Positions 29,244-40,775 are shown, numbered from the stretch's first letter. The stretch is DNA of 64,000 nucleotides from Tritrichomonas musculus (GCA_039105265.1 JAPFFF010000035.1:62001-126000), one strand, 5' to 3'. Made by a program: numbers and translations. Notes: a model not told the origin generated them from the letters alone.

Positions 29244-32038
29244 GTATTTCAGTTTAATTTAAAAAATTTTTGATAAATTTCTCAATTTAATAAACCTTGT
29301 TCAAAAAACATTATCTCAATCTCAATTTAAAATAATAATATCTTTATATTTTAAATATAAATTTTTTTTAAAATTTAATTAATATTAGGATAATTATTTA
29401 ATATATTATTAATGAAGAATAATTCAATTGAATTGTTTGATAAAAAAGATAAAATGATTTAAAATTAGAAATGGAGGTAAAGTTTTTTGAACTCAGTTTA
29501 TATAAAACATTCTCAATTTTAAATTATTTTTTAAAAACCATGAGCAGTGAAACTTTTTAAATGCTATGAAATATACTGATTGTCCAGAAAAAAGTTAAAT
29601 CCTCCGAATTTTTTTTTTTTTTTTTATAAAATTTATAAAAAAAAATCTTCATATATTAGGCTCGGAATAATTATCATTTTGGCACTTTTATGATAATAAA
29701 GATAATAAAAAAAAAAATTTCTGAATAATTGAAAAAGCTGGCTTATTTGAATGGCTTATTTTTCTATTTTTTAAAGCATCATAATTTATTAAAGCTCGTT
29801 TTGAATTTAAGCAGATATTTAAACAACTTAAATTGGTATCCCATTGAATTTTGGATAGCATTTGACGTTAAATCGAATGTATAATCAAATTTTTAAAAAT
29901 AATATTTTGATTTTATTTTTTACAAAAAGTTTAAAAATTTGATAAAGAATTATAAGATATTTTAAAAATATGCATTTATTTCAATTATTTAAAATATATT
30001 TGATTTATAAGTTTTATATTTGGTATATTTATATATAATAATTATATATATATATAATATTTATAAATTTCAAATATAATAATAAGATATTTTCATATAA
30101 TAAACTGAGATTTAAATCTCATTACAATCGTGCAATTGAAAAAATTCAATAAAATAAAAAATTTAAAGCATTCATAAAGTGGGGAAATTTTGCAGTCTTA
30201 TCAAAAAGTTAAAATAAAAATATTTTTATTCAATTTTCTTTATCAAAATTTCGATTTCTTTTAAAATAATGGAAGCAAAAACTTGAGCCAAATTCACCTA
30301 TAAACTTACTTATTGTAGTAACTGTTAATTTAAAAAAAAGTCAGAAAATTTTTCAATGAACAAAAAATTTGAATACACAAAATATTAATTAGAGTAATTT
30401 ATATATGTATCGATTCTTTATTAATATTTAGCAGAGCTTATTTGCCCTTTAGAATAAAATGTTATTTTAATTATAATTAATTATATGAACATTAATAAAT
30501 TAAATATATAATAAGATATCATCTAAACTTATATAATTATCTCTATTCAATTATTATCGAAAATATGTTAACTGATCGATTGAATTATAATGGTAATTGA
30601 AGAGTAGGTCAACTAAACTTTTTCAATATTTTTTTTTATTTCCAATTAAATCAAAATATCTCAATCTTAATGTTGTTTTATGTAAATATAATTTATTTTA
30701 AATATTAATATATAGTTATATTTAATATTAAAATAATAAAAAAATATAATTATTATTTTTTAATTATTTTTCGAATTATATAGAGATAGATAAATATATT
30801 GACAGAATAATTTAAAAGAATATTATATTATATATAACATAAAGCTGTGCATCGATGTTTTATTTAATTGTTAAAAAAAACTTAAATATTTGATATATAT
30901 ATAAAATATCATAAAATAAAATTCAATGCTGTTTATTTTATAATTAATCAAAAGTTAATTTATATGATTTTTTTGAGAAGTGTAAATATATGAAAAAAAA
31001 ATAATTATTTTATAAACATTAAGAAAAATTGAAAATATCATACAATATATTTGTTAATAAAAAAAAAAACAATGCTTAAAGCATTTTCATTTTATAAAAA
31101 GTCCTCATTTTTTTGCTTTAAAGATATTGTATTAAATTCGAGTTTTATAAACAAAAAAATACTAATTATGCTAAATATCTTCATTAATCTGTTGATAAAT
31201 TTTTGTTTTTATTTGTTTATGAATATTCCTCTCAAAATTAAAATTATTTATTTCAAATTTTCAAGAGAGTTTTATTGTAATTTCAAATTAATTTATATAA
31301 AAACTGGCCCAAATTTTTATATCTATATATAATTATTGTATTATATAAATGGTATTAATTTCCATAAAATTGTGGCTAATAGTTTTGACTGATAAATTTT
31401 AAGAAAAAAATAGTTTTTTTTTTTTAACCTTTCATAACATCATACAATTTAATCAATGTATTACTTCAATTATTTCAAATAAGATATTGAAAATCTTTAG
31501 ATAATATTAACGAAAATGTTAAAATCAAATTTTTAAAAAACTGGCCCAAATTTTTTGCGCAATATTATAATACTATTTGGAAAACATGTAGTAAATTGAT
31601 ATGGACAATTTATATTTGGATTTGACTGCTGAAATTTTAGAAAAATGTATTTTTTTTATTAATATATACATAAAAAAGACATATGAAGTTGAATGTAATC
31701 CAAATGTCAATCCAATCACTGCCTTTTTAATCGCTCTTTCACAAATAATTGGTCCAATTTCAAAGTAAATTATATTTATATTTTTTTTTGTATATTAAAA
31801 ATAGATTCTAAAATATATTATATATTTTTTATGATTTATTTATTTATGTTTTGAGATATTTATGTATTTATTAATTGAGTTATTTATCGGTAAATAGCTT
31901 ATCAATTTGATGATTCTATTCAAATAAAACCTTTTTTTTTGAATATATCAAAATAATCAATTCAATATTGAAATAGAATTTTTTTATAAATTCTCAAAAT
32001 AAATTGAAAGTATAAAATATTTTTAAATAATTAATAAA
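29244..32038. other. 2.8-kb gene-free AT-rich region
   Basis: Extremely AT-rich with TA microsatellites (about 30030-30060) and homopolymers. A 93-residue frame at 31051-31332 is low-complexity and not convincing. A diverged direct repeat about 240 bp apart contains AAAACTGGCCCAAATTTTT (about 31299 and 31539) followed by TTTTGACTG-rich sequence (about 31382 and 31620). No gene, tRNA or inverted terminal repeat was found. Confidence 0.6.
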
Positions 32039-33427
32039 ATGAAAAAATCTTTAAAGAAGCATGACCAATCTCCATCATCAATCAAATCAGATAATGATAT
32101 ACCATTTCCTCCCCAAATTCCATTAGATAAACATAATACGCATCAAAATTCCAATTATAATCGAAATTGTTATCCAAAAATAGATTCGAACGTAATATTT
32201 CAATCCAAAAATAGTAATATTGATCTACAATCTCAGACTTCTTTTAATAAAACTCCTTCGTCAGAATTTCAATTGACTTCTTTTTCATATGAAAGCAGTT
32301 ATATGAAAGATAATGGCTCCATTGAGCAATTTAAATCTAAGCAAAGCTCATCCAATGAAAGTTCTTTTAGTTCAGAAATCAACTTTGATATGTATTTTAA
32401 TGATTTATTCCGAAGAGAAATTGAAGCATCACACTCTGCCACAAAAGAAGAATGCATTTCAATTCTTGAACCTTATTCAATTGAGCATTACGCAGTTACG
32501 CATTTTCGTAAGCAAGCCGGCATATTAATCTTCAATAAACAAGGAATCAAAAAATTGACCTCGTTTTCAAATAAACAGTTACACAGACCATTACTTGAGA
32601 AAACCCCACTTTCAAAAAGATCTCTTATTGAAAAACTTTCATATTACATTCTTATTTATATTGGCATTAAACACGACATAAATCAAGATTTGTATTATTT
32701 AAATCGAAAAGACGAACAAAAGCTACAACTTTTTCTTGGAATCATTTATATTCTTCACAATGATGAATCACTTGTTAGTGAATGTTTTATGTACATAATG
32801 AAATTAATGCGTGACATACCAACACAAAACTCATTAATACAATGTTGGAAGCTTTTTGTGACAATTTCTTCTTTGTTCTATGTGAATGACTGGGAGGTAC
32901 AAAATGTCATTCGGTGGTTCATTGCAAATCGGATGTTTTATGATGATTTATTAGGAAAATATGCAAAATTTTCGCTCATTTCTTTTCATGATAGAACAAT
33001 CCTCGGAAGGAGTCTCGATTCGAAGACGACAAGACAAGAAATTGTCGATGTTCAATTGGGTGTTCAATTCGGCAAGAAAATATTCAAGTCTTCCCTTTAT
33101 ACACAAATGTGGGACCAAACGAGGAAGTATCCAAAGATGCCGATTCCTCACGCACTCTATCTTGTCGTGAAAGCACTGATAAAGAATGGAGTTTTATTAA
33201 CGCCACATCCATTTCCTTATATAAGAGTGCCAACACTCATGCCAAGATCGAGATATTCAAATGATCAAAATAAAGAATCATTGAATAAAACAGAAAAAGA
33301 CGTTAATGAAAAAGACGTTAATTTAAATGAGAATAAAAAAATCGAAATTAAAAACGAATCAATTAAAAAGATAGAAACAAATAAAAATGTTGAAGAAAGT
33401 AGTAACGATTATGAAGAAGAAGAAGAA

Positions 33428-33464
<37 letters not shown>

Positions 33465-34147
33465 CAAAAGAAGAGATAAATGACAAAAATAATGTAAAAG
33501 TGAAAAAAGAAATAAAAGAAGATGAAATACTTAAGGCTTCAAATGAGTTTTACAGTTCAACAGTAGAAACTTACGATGAAGAAGAAGAGGAGGAAGAAGA
33601 ATATGATTATGATGAAGATGACTATTCAAGTAATGAAAAAATTAAAAGAAAATATCTGAAAAAGCCAAACATGAAGCTACTCTATCAGTGGAGTGATGAA
33701 ATCTTCGAAAAAGAAGACATCATTGCTGATGGTGAAGTTTGCAACTTGATGGGATTTCTGTTGATGTGGATGCTGAATCTTATTGATCCAATTGTTCCGA
33801 AAAGCATGGCTAATACGTTCATTGAAACATTTGCAGTAGAATCATCAACAATCAATGACTTTAATGATTTCATTGATGATCTTCCATTGCTTCACAAAAA
33901 TACATTGAAATACATAATCGGCTTCTTGAGAGAGATTGCGAAAAATGAAAAATTGACATTAGAAAATCATCAAACTATTGCTGATACAATAGCTTCATTC
34001 TTTGTATGCACTTCTTTCACAACAGTTGATCCATTTACTAGAATAAAATTGATCGATATTGCACCTCGATTCCTTCTTTTCTGCCTTGACAGTCTTGATG
34101 TTACTGATGTTTATCCTTTAAATCCAATTTATGAAATTCGAAAGTAA
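32039..34147 (+). CDS. MyTH4-RhoGAP protein with acidic insert, 702 aa
   Basis: A Ser/Asn-rich N-terminus (1-115) leads to a MyTH4-like helical domain (about 180-320; PLSKRSLIEKLSYYILIYIG, then MKLMRDIPTQNSLIQCWKLF). A RhoGAP domain seems to begin near 360 (MPIPHALYLVVKALIKNGV) with PYIRVP in the place of the arginine-finger motif. It is interrupted by about 140 charged residues including two poly-Glu runs and resumes at about 545-695 (MGFLLMWMLNLIDPIVPKS; LPLLHKNTLKYIIGFL). MyTH4 next to RhoGAP is known from the Vilse/ARHGAP39 family, which links microtubules and Rho-type GTPases. The likely role is control of Rac/Rho signalling in the cytoskeleton. Whether the split domain keeps GAP activity is uncertain. 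Confidence 0.72.
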
Positions 34148-34552
34148 ACATGTATTTTTTTAATAAAAATTATCATGTATTTTGGTTTTTTTACTTTACT
34201 TATATGAAATTTAGTTAAATGAAAATTTAGATTTTGAAAAAATAATAAAAATTTGTCCATTATCAACTATTTCATAATATTTTACTTTAATATTATATTT
34301 ATTCACTGATTTTCTGTCTAATTTATGTAATATTTTTTCATTAAATAAATTATATCATTCAAATTTGGCGATCATGCAAAATAGTTGTATTCATTAAGCT
34401 ATAATTATTCAATTATTATAATTTTTATCTTTTTTTCTTTATAGTTTATATGATAAATTATATATTATTAAAATGATTTATATCTAATTTATTTTTTTAA
34501 ACATGCAATTAAAACAATATGACAAATTAGGAACCTTTGATATTGTAACAGT
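34148..34552. other. intergenic region between two convergent genes
   Basis: AT-rich 3' flanks of the RhoGAP and thioesterase genes. Nothing else seen. Confidence 0.55.
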
Positions 34553-34975
34553 TTAATCAAATTGGATGACAGCCCTTTTATGAACCCCAGAACTAATAAG
34601 TTTATCTTGATCATATACTTCTGTTTTGAATGTAATCTTTTTCTTATCAATATTTGTTACTTTTGCGTTGATTTTAATTTTATTTCCAGTTGGAACAGGT
34701 TCTCCATGAGTGAAATCTACGTAATATCCGACAGATGTATGTTTTGGAGGAAGTTTTTCTTCTAAATTATCTGAGCAAAGGTCTTCAGCCATATAAATCA
34801 TATTATGAGTTGATAAAACGGTATGTTTTTTCGTACTAGCTGGTTTATAAGAATGTTTATCTTCGATGCTATGTGTAACTGAAAAAGAGTCTCCGACTTT
34901 AAATATATTTCGCAAATCAACGTGATTTTTGGACAAATACTTTGAGTATAAATTGGTTGAATTTCCACAAAGCAT
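34553..34975 (-). CDS. FlK-like hot-dog thioesterase, 140 aa
   Basis: A single-domain hot-dog protein. The start KVGDSFSVTHSIED, the central VLSTHNMIYMAEDLCSDNLE, then SVGYYVDFTHGEPVPTG and the end ISSGVHKRAVIQF follow the fluoroacetyl-CoA thioesterase (FlK) family from end to end. Thr56, Glu64 and His90 have spacings of 8 and 26 residues, the same as the FlK catalytic residues Thr42, Glu50 and His76. It should hydrolyse a small acyl-CoA; the substrate cannot be told. Relatives are mainly bacterial, so lateral acquisition is likely but not shown. Normal length; ATG at 34975 with TCACTTTTATAAA directly before it. Confidence 0.85.
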   Translation of the reverse strand: MLCGNSTNLYSKYLSKNHVDLRNIFKVGDSFSVTHSIEDKHSYKPASTKKHTVLSTHNMIYMAEDLCSDNLEEKLPPKHTSVGYYVDFTHGEPVPTGNKIKINAKVTNIDKKKITFKTEVYDQDKLISSGVHKRAVIQFD

Positions 34976-34988
34976 TTTATAAAAGTGA
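34976..34988 (-). promoter_or_regulatory. initiator-like motif of the thioesterase gene
   Basis: Minus-strand TCACTTTTATAAA abuts the ATG. This is one of the clearest examples of the TCA(C/T)TTT motif in the window. Confidence 0.5.
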
Positions 34989-35387
34989 ACATTAGTTAGA
35001 GAAAATATATTTTCAAAAAGTTATCAATTATTTCAATTATTTTCTGTAAGATCAGAAATTTTGATTCAAAAAATAAATTTATCGTTTAAATTTTCAGAAA
35101 AAGTTTCTATCTAAATTTTTATCAAAATATAAAAATATTTCTCTTTGAAAACATTAAAATATTTCACATTCCTCAAAAATACCATAAAAATAAAAGCCCA
35201 GTTTGAATGTAAAATCATGAATTCTTTTTTTTACGAAAAAAAAAAAAAAAAAAAATTAAAAAGCAAACACATTTATCTCCATTTCATTTTTTATTTATTT
35301 ATAATAAATGAAAAATGTGTGTACATCCTTGAAACTTTATTAAAACATGGACTTTTAAAGGCTTGATTGATAATGAAGACTAATAAG
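34989..35387. other. intergenic region
   Basis: AT-rich with a poly-A tract at about 35236-35254. No gene supported. Confidence 0.5.
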
Positions 35388-38252
35388 CTAAAGAAACCTA
35401 GGTGACACCTTTTTTGAAGAAATATTCTTGTTTTTCAATGAATTCAAGTATAATCTTGCCATTTCATAGCAGCTATTAGATGCTTTTTCAATATAATGCA
35501 GCCCGTTTTCATCGTTATATATTTCTAAAAGCATTTTTCCATATTCGAAATAAGCTTCCGGGCTAGTGTTAAAAAGCATTGCTGCCTTTTCATAATATTT
35601 TATTGAATTTGAAATATCATTATTTACACATTTCAAATAAGATGCATAACTCAAAATATTTTTGACACTCTTTCCTTCATCTGCCAATTCTTTCATTTTA
35701 TTCTCATTATAGTAGTAAATATCATCAGAAATTGTGCCAAGAAGAATTTCATTACGTTCTTTACATTCAGAATCATATTCAATTTCATATGATTGATCAT
35801 CATAAATTTTCTCAACACAAGCAACTTTTTTTCCACTATTATCTTTTGCATATATTCTTATCAACATTTTTTTTATTATCTCAAATTGTATATTTTCATA
35901 TTTTCTAATCAATGATCGAATGGATTCTTTGAAATTATCTATTGATTTCGATTGTTGCAACTCTTCGTTTATATTTATTTTAATATTGGCAAAATTTAAA
36001 ATGCAATCAACAAGTTCAGGTCTGCTTACAGACGCCCATATGAATTCATACTGGTTTTCTGGGTTTACTAGCTTGACTTTGAGAAATAATTGTGGCATCA
36101 TTAGTTCATCATTTTTATTATAATCAACAATCTGTAACATGTTGTTATCATTTGTAATTACATTATATTTTAAGTCAAAATCTTCTATAATGTTCCTGTT
36201 CATATGAATATATTTAATCATAGAATACTCTATTGATTCTATTTTTGCTGGAACAATTAATACCTGCTCTTTATTTGCTTGGAAAAGATCTTTATTTATA
36301 TCTGTAACTTGAGCAATTGGAAACACGTTTTTATAAAATATTCCATTATTTGCATTCATAATAAACTCACAATATTTCTTAATCATAAATTGATAATTAC
36401 TAGATTTGGAGCTTAATTTGAATGCCTGCGAGTTGTCTTTTCCAATCATTGAAATAATACCTTTATAGGCTCGAAACTGCACTTGGCAAAAAGCAATTGG
36501 AAGAGACCTTTTCTGATTAGAAATACATATTTCTTTTTGAAATAATTCTAGTATTTGTTTTGAATATATTGTTGCTGTAATCTGATTTGAATCTTCATCA
36601 ATTATTCGCAATTTATAAAATTGATCCATTGGCTTTTCTTTTTTGCTTTTTTCTTCAAAGTGAACAACAGCAGCTATTACATTTACTGGACTATTCAAAA
36701 ATTTGTACTTAATAATATCATGAAAGTTAGTAAATGCATTCTTCCTTGGCTGTGAAGCATTCATTGCCTGCTGAATATCAATTGGCTTTTCCAAAACTTG
36801 AATAATTTTTTCACTATTACTTTTATCTGACATTACTTGTTCTTCTTTTGAACTTGATTTAATTTGATGATCAGTTTGAAATAAATCATCAGAGTAACTC
36901 TTTTTATCTTCTTCTTCTTCTTCTTCTTCTTGTTGGCTTGAAAATTCAGATGAAAAATCAGAGCCATCAATATCATCTGAAATATCAGATGAATTTTCAT
37001 TTTCACTACTTGATTCTTTCTTTTTTGATATCTTATCAAGCATTTCTTGACACCACTTTACTTCATCTGGTTCGTTACGGTTTTTATAAAAACCAATAAG
37101 CGATTGAATAACATCTTCGTCTATATATTTCTCTAATATTTCTTTATAACATTTAATTGCATAAGAAATTTTATTTTGCCCTTCATAATGCTTACCAAGT
37201 AATCGCAATGATTCATAGTATTTATTTTCAGAATCAGCATGGCCGAGCCTAAATGATAAGTTAAATAAATTAGCAGATTTAAATACTTCATTATTTTTTT
37301 CGGCATCACAAGCAATTCTATAAAGATTGATTCCACTATCTATTTCATCTTCTTTCGATAATTTTATTACTTTTTCAGTTGATTTAAAATTAATAAGATA
37401 ATTTGAATAGGCATCAAAATCAAATTCTAAAACTTCTGGAAGGTAATTTTCCTTTATAAAAAGTGAAATTTCTTCAAAAGTTGGCCGTTTTTGTGGATCA
37501 CGTTGTAAACATTTTAAAATTAATTTCTGGAAATTTTTATATTTTTCTGAATTTAATGTTGCATCAGATTTCACTTTTTTGACAAAATCTGGCTTTCTTT
37601 CTTTATGAATATTGTATGCAATGAGTTCATACATGATGCATCCAAAGGAATAAACATCAACTTTATTGGTGTAATGATAATTATTTTTTTTCAATTCTGG
37701 TGCATAATAATCTTTTGTTCCTGCAATTATTGATTGAGTTCTTTGAGCAGAAGAATGAAATTTTGATATATTAAAATCACTTAGTGTAGGATACATATTA
37801 ATATCTAATAAAATGTTGTCAGGCTTTAAATCGCGATAAATAACATCATTCAAATGTAAAACTTCCATCCCTTTGGAAATACCAAATAAAACTTTTTGCT
37901 TTTGCGTTGGAGTCATAAATAATTTTTTATTTTTCGATGTTATTTCAATGAAATCTTTTAAATTACCTCTTTCTTTAAATTCTGTAAATAACATTGGATG
38001 ATTTCCAAGCGCATTCCATCCTTTTAAATGTAAGATCGTTGGAAAATCAATTGTAAGAATATGAATTTCTCGTAAAAAACCAATGAAATATTCTTTGGAC
38101 TCAAATTTTAATTTTTTACCAATAAGTTGTTCACCTGTTTCATTTTTTGTGAAAACAAAAACCTCTCCAAACGTTCCAGAACCAATTGACTTCTTGCTTT
38201 TTTGAAAATCTGCCTTATCTAATAAATATTTTGATATATTTTGTTTGTTCAT
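35388..38252 (-). CDS. protein kinase fused to POT1/TEBP-like OB fold, 954 aa
   Basis: The first ATG is at 38252 (MNKQNISKYLLDKADF); an upstream TTG is unlikely. Kinase domain about 16-275: GSGTFGEV, KK near 46, YRDLKPDN (Asp 141), DFN instead of DFG (159-161), YAPEL. TPR/Sel1-like helices follow (about 305-405), then an acidic Ser-rich linker with a poly-Glu run (about 412-470). Residues about 505-615 resemble the first OB fold of POT1/TEBP telomere proteins: SPVNVIAAVVHFEE, DQFYKLRIIDEDSNQITATI, SLPIAFCQVQFRAYKG. A second beta-rich region and more Sel1/TPR helices (about 850-945) end the protein. The OB fold should bind single-stranded DNA or RNA. The assignment is by eye; if right, it links a kinase to telomere-type ssDNA binding. 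It has no signal peptide. Confidence 0.75.
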   Translation of the reverse strand: MNKQNISKYLLDKADFQKSKKSIGSGTFGEVFVFTKNETGEQLIGKKLKFESKEYFIGFLREIHILTIDFPTILHLKGWNALGNHPMLFTEFKERGNLKDFIEITSKNKKLFMTPTQKQKVLFGISKGMEVLHLNDVIYRDLKPDNILLDINMYPTLSDFNISKFHSSAQRTQSIIAGTKDYYAPELKKNNYHYTNKVDVYSFGCIMYELIAYNIHKERKPDFVKKVKSDATLNSEKYKNFQKLILKCLQRDPQKRPTFEEISLFIKENYLPEVLEFDFDAYSNYLINFKSTEKVIKLSKEDEIDSGINLYRIACDAEKNNEVFKSANLFNLSFRLGHADSENKYYESLRLLGKHYEGQNKISYAIKCYKEILEKYIDEDVIQSLIGFYKNRNEPDEVKWCQEMLDKISKKKESSSENENSSDISDDIDGSDFSSEFSSQQEEEEEEEDKKSYSDDLFQTDHQIKSSSKEEQVMSDKSNSEKIIQVLEKPIDIQQAMNASQPRKNAFTNFHDIIKYKFLNSPVNVIAAVVHFEEKSKKEKPMDQFYKLRIIDEDSNQITATIYSKQILELFQKEICISNQKRSLPIAFCQVQFRAYKGIISMIGKDNSQAFKLSSKSSNYQFMIKKYCEFIMNANNGIFYKNVFPIAQVTDINKDLFQANKEQVLIVPAKIESIEYSMIKYIHMNRNIIEDFDLKYNVITNDNNMLQIVDYNKNDELMMPQLFLKVKLVNPENQYEFIWASVSRPELVDCILNFANIKININEELQQSKSIDNFKESIRSLIRKYENIQFEIIKKMLIRIYAKDNSGKKVACVEKIYDDQSYEIEYDSECKERNEILLGTISDDIYYYNENKMKELADEGKSVKNILSYASYLKCVNNDISNSIKYYEKAAMLFNTSPEAYFEYGKMLLEIYNDENGLHYIEKASNSCYEMARLYLNSLKNKNISSKKVSPRFL

Positions 38253-38786
38253 TAAAAATAAGTGCAAATGTCTGATGATAATTAATGAGAATAACTATTT
38301 TTATTAAGCTATTTGTTTTCTCTCAATTGATTATATGAATTAATTCAAATTAATTGAATTATGCAATACAAAATAAAATCTATTTTTATCTATAGATATA
38401 ATGATTAAATTTAAATATTTTTATAAAATAAATACTATAAAATTTTATTTATATATAAATCAGATTAGTCTATTAGATTTTTAAAGCAAAATAGTGGAAT
38501 ACTTAGTAAAATTTAACCATAGTAAATTCAGGAGCTATTGGTTACTATAATAAAGGCTACTCAAACTTTAATATTACAGAAATTAAGAATAAAACAACAA
38601 TATCAGAATTCATTAAAAAAAAAAAGATTTCATAGAAATACTAAAAATAATTTTGAAGCGAATGTTTCTCTTGTTAGCCATATATGCGAAGTTTAATTAT
38701 TTTTTACATCTCATATTATAAAAAGATATGAAAAAAATAAATAAAAAAAAAAGAACATTAAATGATTCTATTTTTGTGCTTTTTTT
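38253..38786. other. intergenic region
   Basis: AT-rich 5' flank of the kinase gene; no gene or clear repeat seen. Confidence 0.5.
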
Positions 38787-38899
38787 GATAGTATCAAAAT
38801 TGTTGCAGCAAATATTTATGGTGGATATGACATAAGTGATTATGTTGTAGCTAATGCAGAAATTGGTAATAATTTTACAAACAAACTATTTGTTTGAAA
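38787..38899 (+). pseudogene. short relic with YGG-D-I motif
   Basis: A 36-codon open piece reads KIVAANIYGGYDISDYVVAN and then NNFTNKLFV before a TGA. The pattern isA-x-YGG-x-D(I/V)(S/T) with a later N(K)LF resembles the beginning of small beta-rich domains common in protists. There is no start codon in place and no continuation, so this is only a fragment. The match is weak. Confidence 0.3.
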
Positions 38900-39033
38900 A
38901 CTCATCTGTTTTTTACATTTTCTATTTATTAAAAAATTATCTTGTTTTATTTGAAAGAAATAATTCTTTCTAGATGTCATTTTTATTAGAAAAAAAGGGA
39001 TATGAAAGATGTGTTAATTTGTGTTATAATGAA

Positions 39034-40302
39034 TCAGTCCTCTTGAATAATCCCAAAATATTCAATAGAACGAATAATGAACCTGTAATCAGTATTTTGG
39101 TAAGTGTTTGGTCCAGTTTGGTGTATTCTGAGATATCGGTAAAAGTCGCTGCTGTTTGTAATTTTAAAAGTGTTCGATGCATCTTTATCATCAAGACTCT
39201 TCTCATTTTGGCGGCTGTCCAAGACTTCCCATTTCGTTCCATCATTCGATCCTTCAATGTTCCAGCTCTGGATGTTGAAATTTTGTTTACTAGTAGCAAA
39301 TGATTTGAGCGAGTAGTGGGTTGGCTTCACTTTTCGCTCTTTGAAATCAAAGCAAAGCCAGGCATCTTTGTCATCTCCTTTAGAATGGAAGTAGTAACTA
39401 CTGCTTTTGTTTTCATATTCAATTGCACTACTCGGCTTGTGATTCTCATTTGAATTTGTGACTGATGATGAAGTGAAGTCAACAATTTTGTTGTCAATGA
39501 CACTTTTTGAGTTCCCATTTCCGAGTTTGTGAATGATTCCTTTGAAACGGCCATTTGGCTCATTGTTATACAAAACCTTAGAGAAAGAGCCGAATTTAAT
39601 GAGCTTTTTCAGAAGGTCCCACAATTTCTCAGAAATTTCACTGACTGTCAGTTGATCGATGAATTCACTGAATTTTTCTATACTCAGTCCGTTAATGTCA
39701 ACTACTTCGAAGAACTTTTTGCGCACTTCACTCTCCATTTCATCACTCTCAAATTTGCACGAGCTGAGAACTTCTTTGATGAAGTCGAGAAGGCTGTCCT
39801 CGCTCTTCACTTTCAGATGCTCGTCTCTCAGAATCAAATACAAAGTCGATAGCTGCAGCTGCTTTAGCTTGTCCGTGTCAATAGCGTGGAAGTGGCTGGC
39901 AATGTGGCTGATGTACGAGTTGCAATCAACATTGCTTGAGATGCTATCGTAATCTTTGAAGTATTGAATTATTTTGACAATTTCATCAATTTGAATGGCG
40001 TCTTTTTCTTTCGTCAATTTGTCGAAGATTTTTGAGTATAACTCGGAGTTGCCGAGAATAACTGAAACAAGTAAAAAATTGCTTATCATGTTTTCGTCTA
40101 GATCGATGCTGTACCCACTTGATAGTTGATTCATGATGTTGATTAATTTGGTTGTAAAGATCTGCGAAAGTTGGTCAACTTTATCATCATATATAAGGCC
40201 AGTTAAATCAATGGTTTCTATTGTTGGATCACATTGACGGATTCGTGAAATACGAGGAGATATGAATTCAGCAAAAACTCTTCGAAGATTGTAAGTGCAA
40301 CA
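39034..40302 (-). pseudogene. diverged BTB-BACK-F5/8C gene, frameshifted at its 5' end
   Basis: The frame is open from 40302 (after a TGA at 40303-40305) to 39034, though the first ATG is at 40134. The part before that ATG encodes the second half of a BTB domain (YNLRRVFAEFISPRISRIR), so translation from the ATG would lose it. Next come a BACK-like helical region (LSTLYLILRDEHLKVKSEDS) and an F5/8-type C (discoidin) domain (NGRFKGIIHKLGNGNSKSVI; SWNIEGSNDGTKWEVLDSRQ; RYLRIHQTG). It is a distant paralogue of the 496-residue proteins at 41772-43262 and 51308-52798. The BTB start lies in another frame at 40218 onward, so one frameshift between about 40220 and 40302 breaks the gene. Confidence 0.75.
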
Positions 40303-40775
40303 TCATCTTTCTTAATTGGTCCAGGCAAAGCTGGAGGAAGAGTTTGTGATCTTCTTGGTCTGATTGGTATGTTATCTGCACCGGAATCATTTGGAGAACT
40401 TAAATCTGTGCTCGTTTCTTTCTTTTTCTCCTCTAATGGACGCCCAAGAGGTCCATTTAAGCTGTTAAACATAGCAATCTTGTCGGCAAACGTTGATTTA
40501 GTTTCTTCTGTTTTCTTTCATGGAGTTTCTTTTAGTTGGGAAGGTTTTGAAGAGAAATCTTGAATATTAGATTGACCATTGAAAAATGCAATTTTTGCAG
40601 CAAATCAATTGTTCCTTCTGGAACTACCTCCTGTTGTTTGCAATGGCTATGGATCTTCTTTCTTTGCCTCAAATTGTTTTGATTTTGGAATGAAAGCATC
40701 TTTGCTTGCTTCTACTGGCTTTGTAATAGGAGCCAAAGACTCTTTGAGTTTTGGATTTTCTTTGGGTTTTGACAT
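40218..40775 (-). pseudogene. Pro/Lys-rich N-terminal relic with three in-frame stops
   Basis: From the ATG at 40775 a single frame reads a Lys/Pro-rich protein with three stops and no shifts: MSKPKENPKLKESLAPITK at the start, a repeated motif FAAKIAFFNG / FADKIAMFNS, then RRSQTLPPALPGPIKKDDVA. It ends in the first strand of the downstream BTB domain (KKDDVALTI aligns with KLNDDEFLFLV of the intact genes). It is therefore likely the N-terminal extension of the broken BTB gene at 39034-40302. The repeated F-A-x-K-I-A-x-F-N motif looks like a short binding peptide of unknown partner. Confidence 0.55.

Noticed and set aside
31051-31332. 93-residue frame in the AT-rich region
   Set aside because: Composition follows the local AT bias (Phe, Lys, Ile, Asn), with no motif or promoter-like signal; probably chance.
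29244-32038. Centromere, origin or matrix region
   Set aside because: Only AT-richness and microsatellites support it; such features are common throughout the window.
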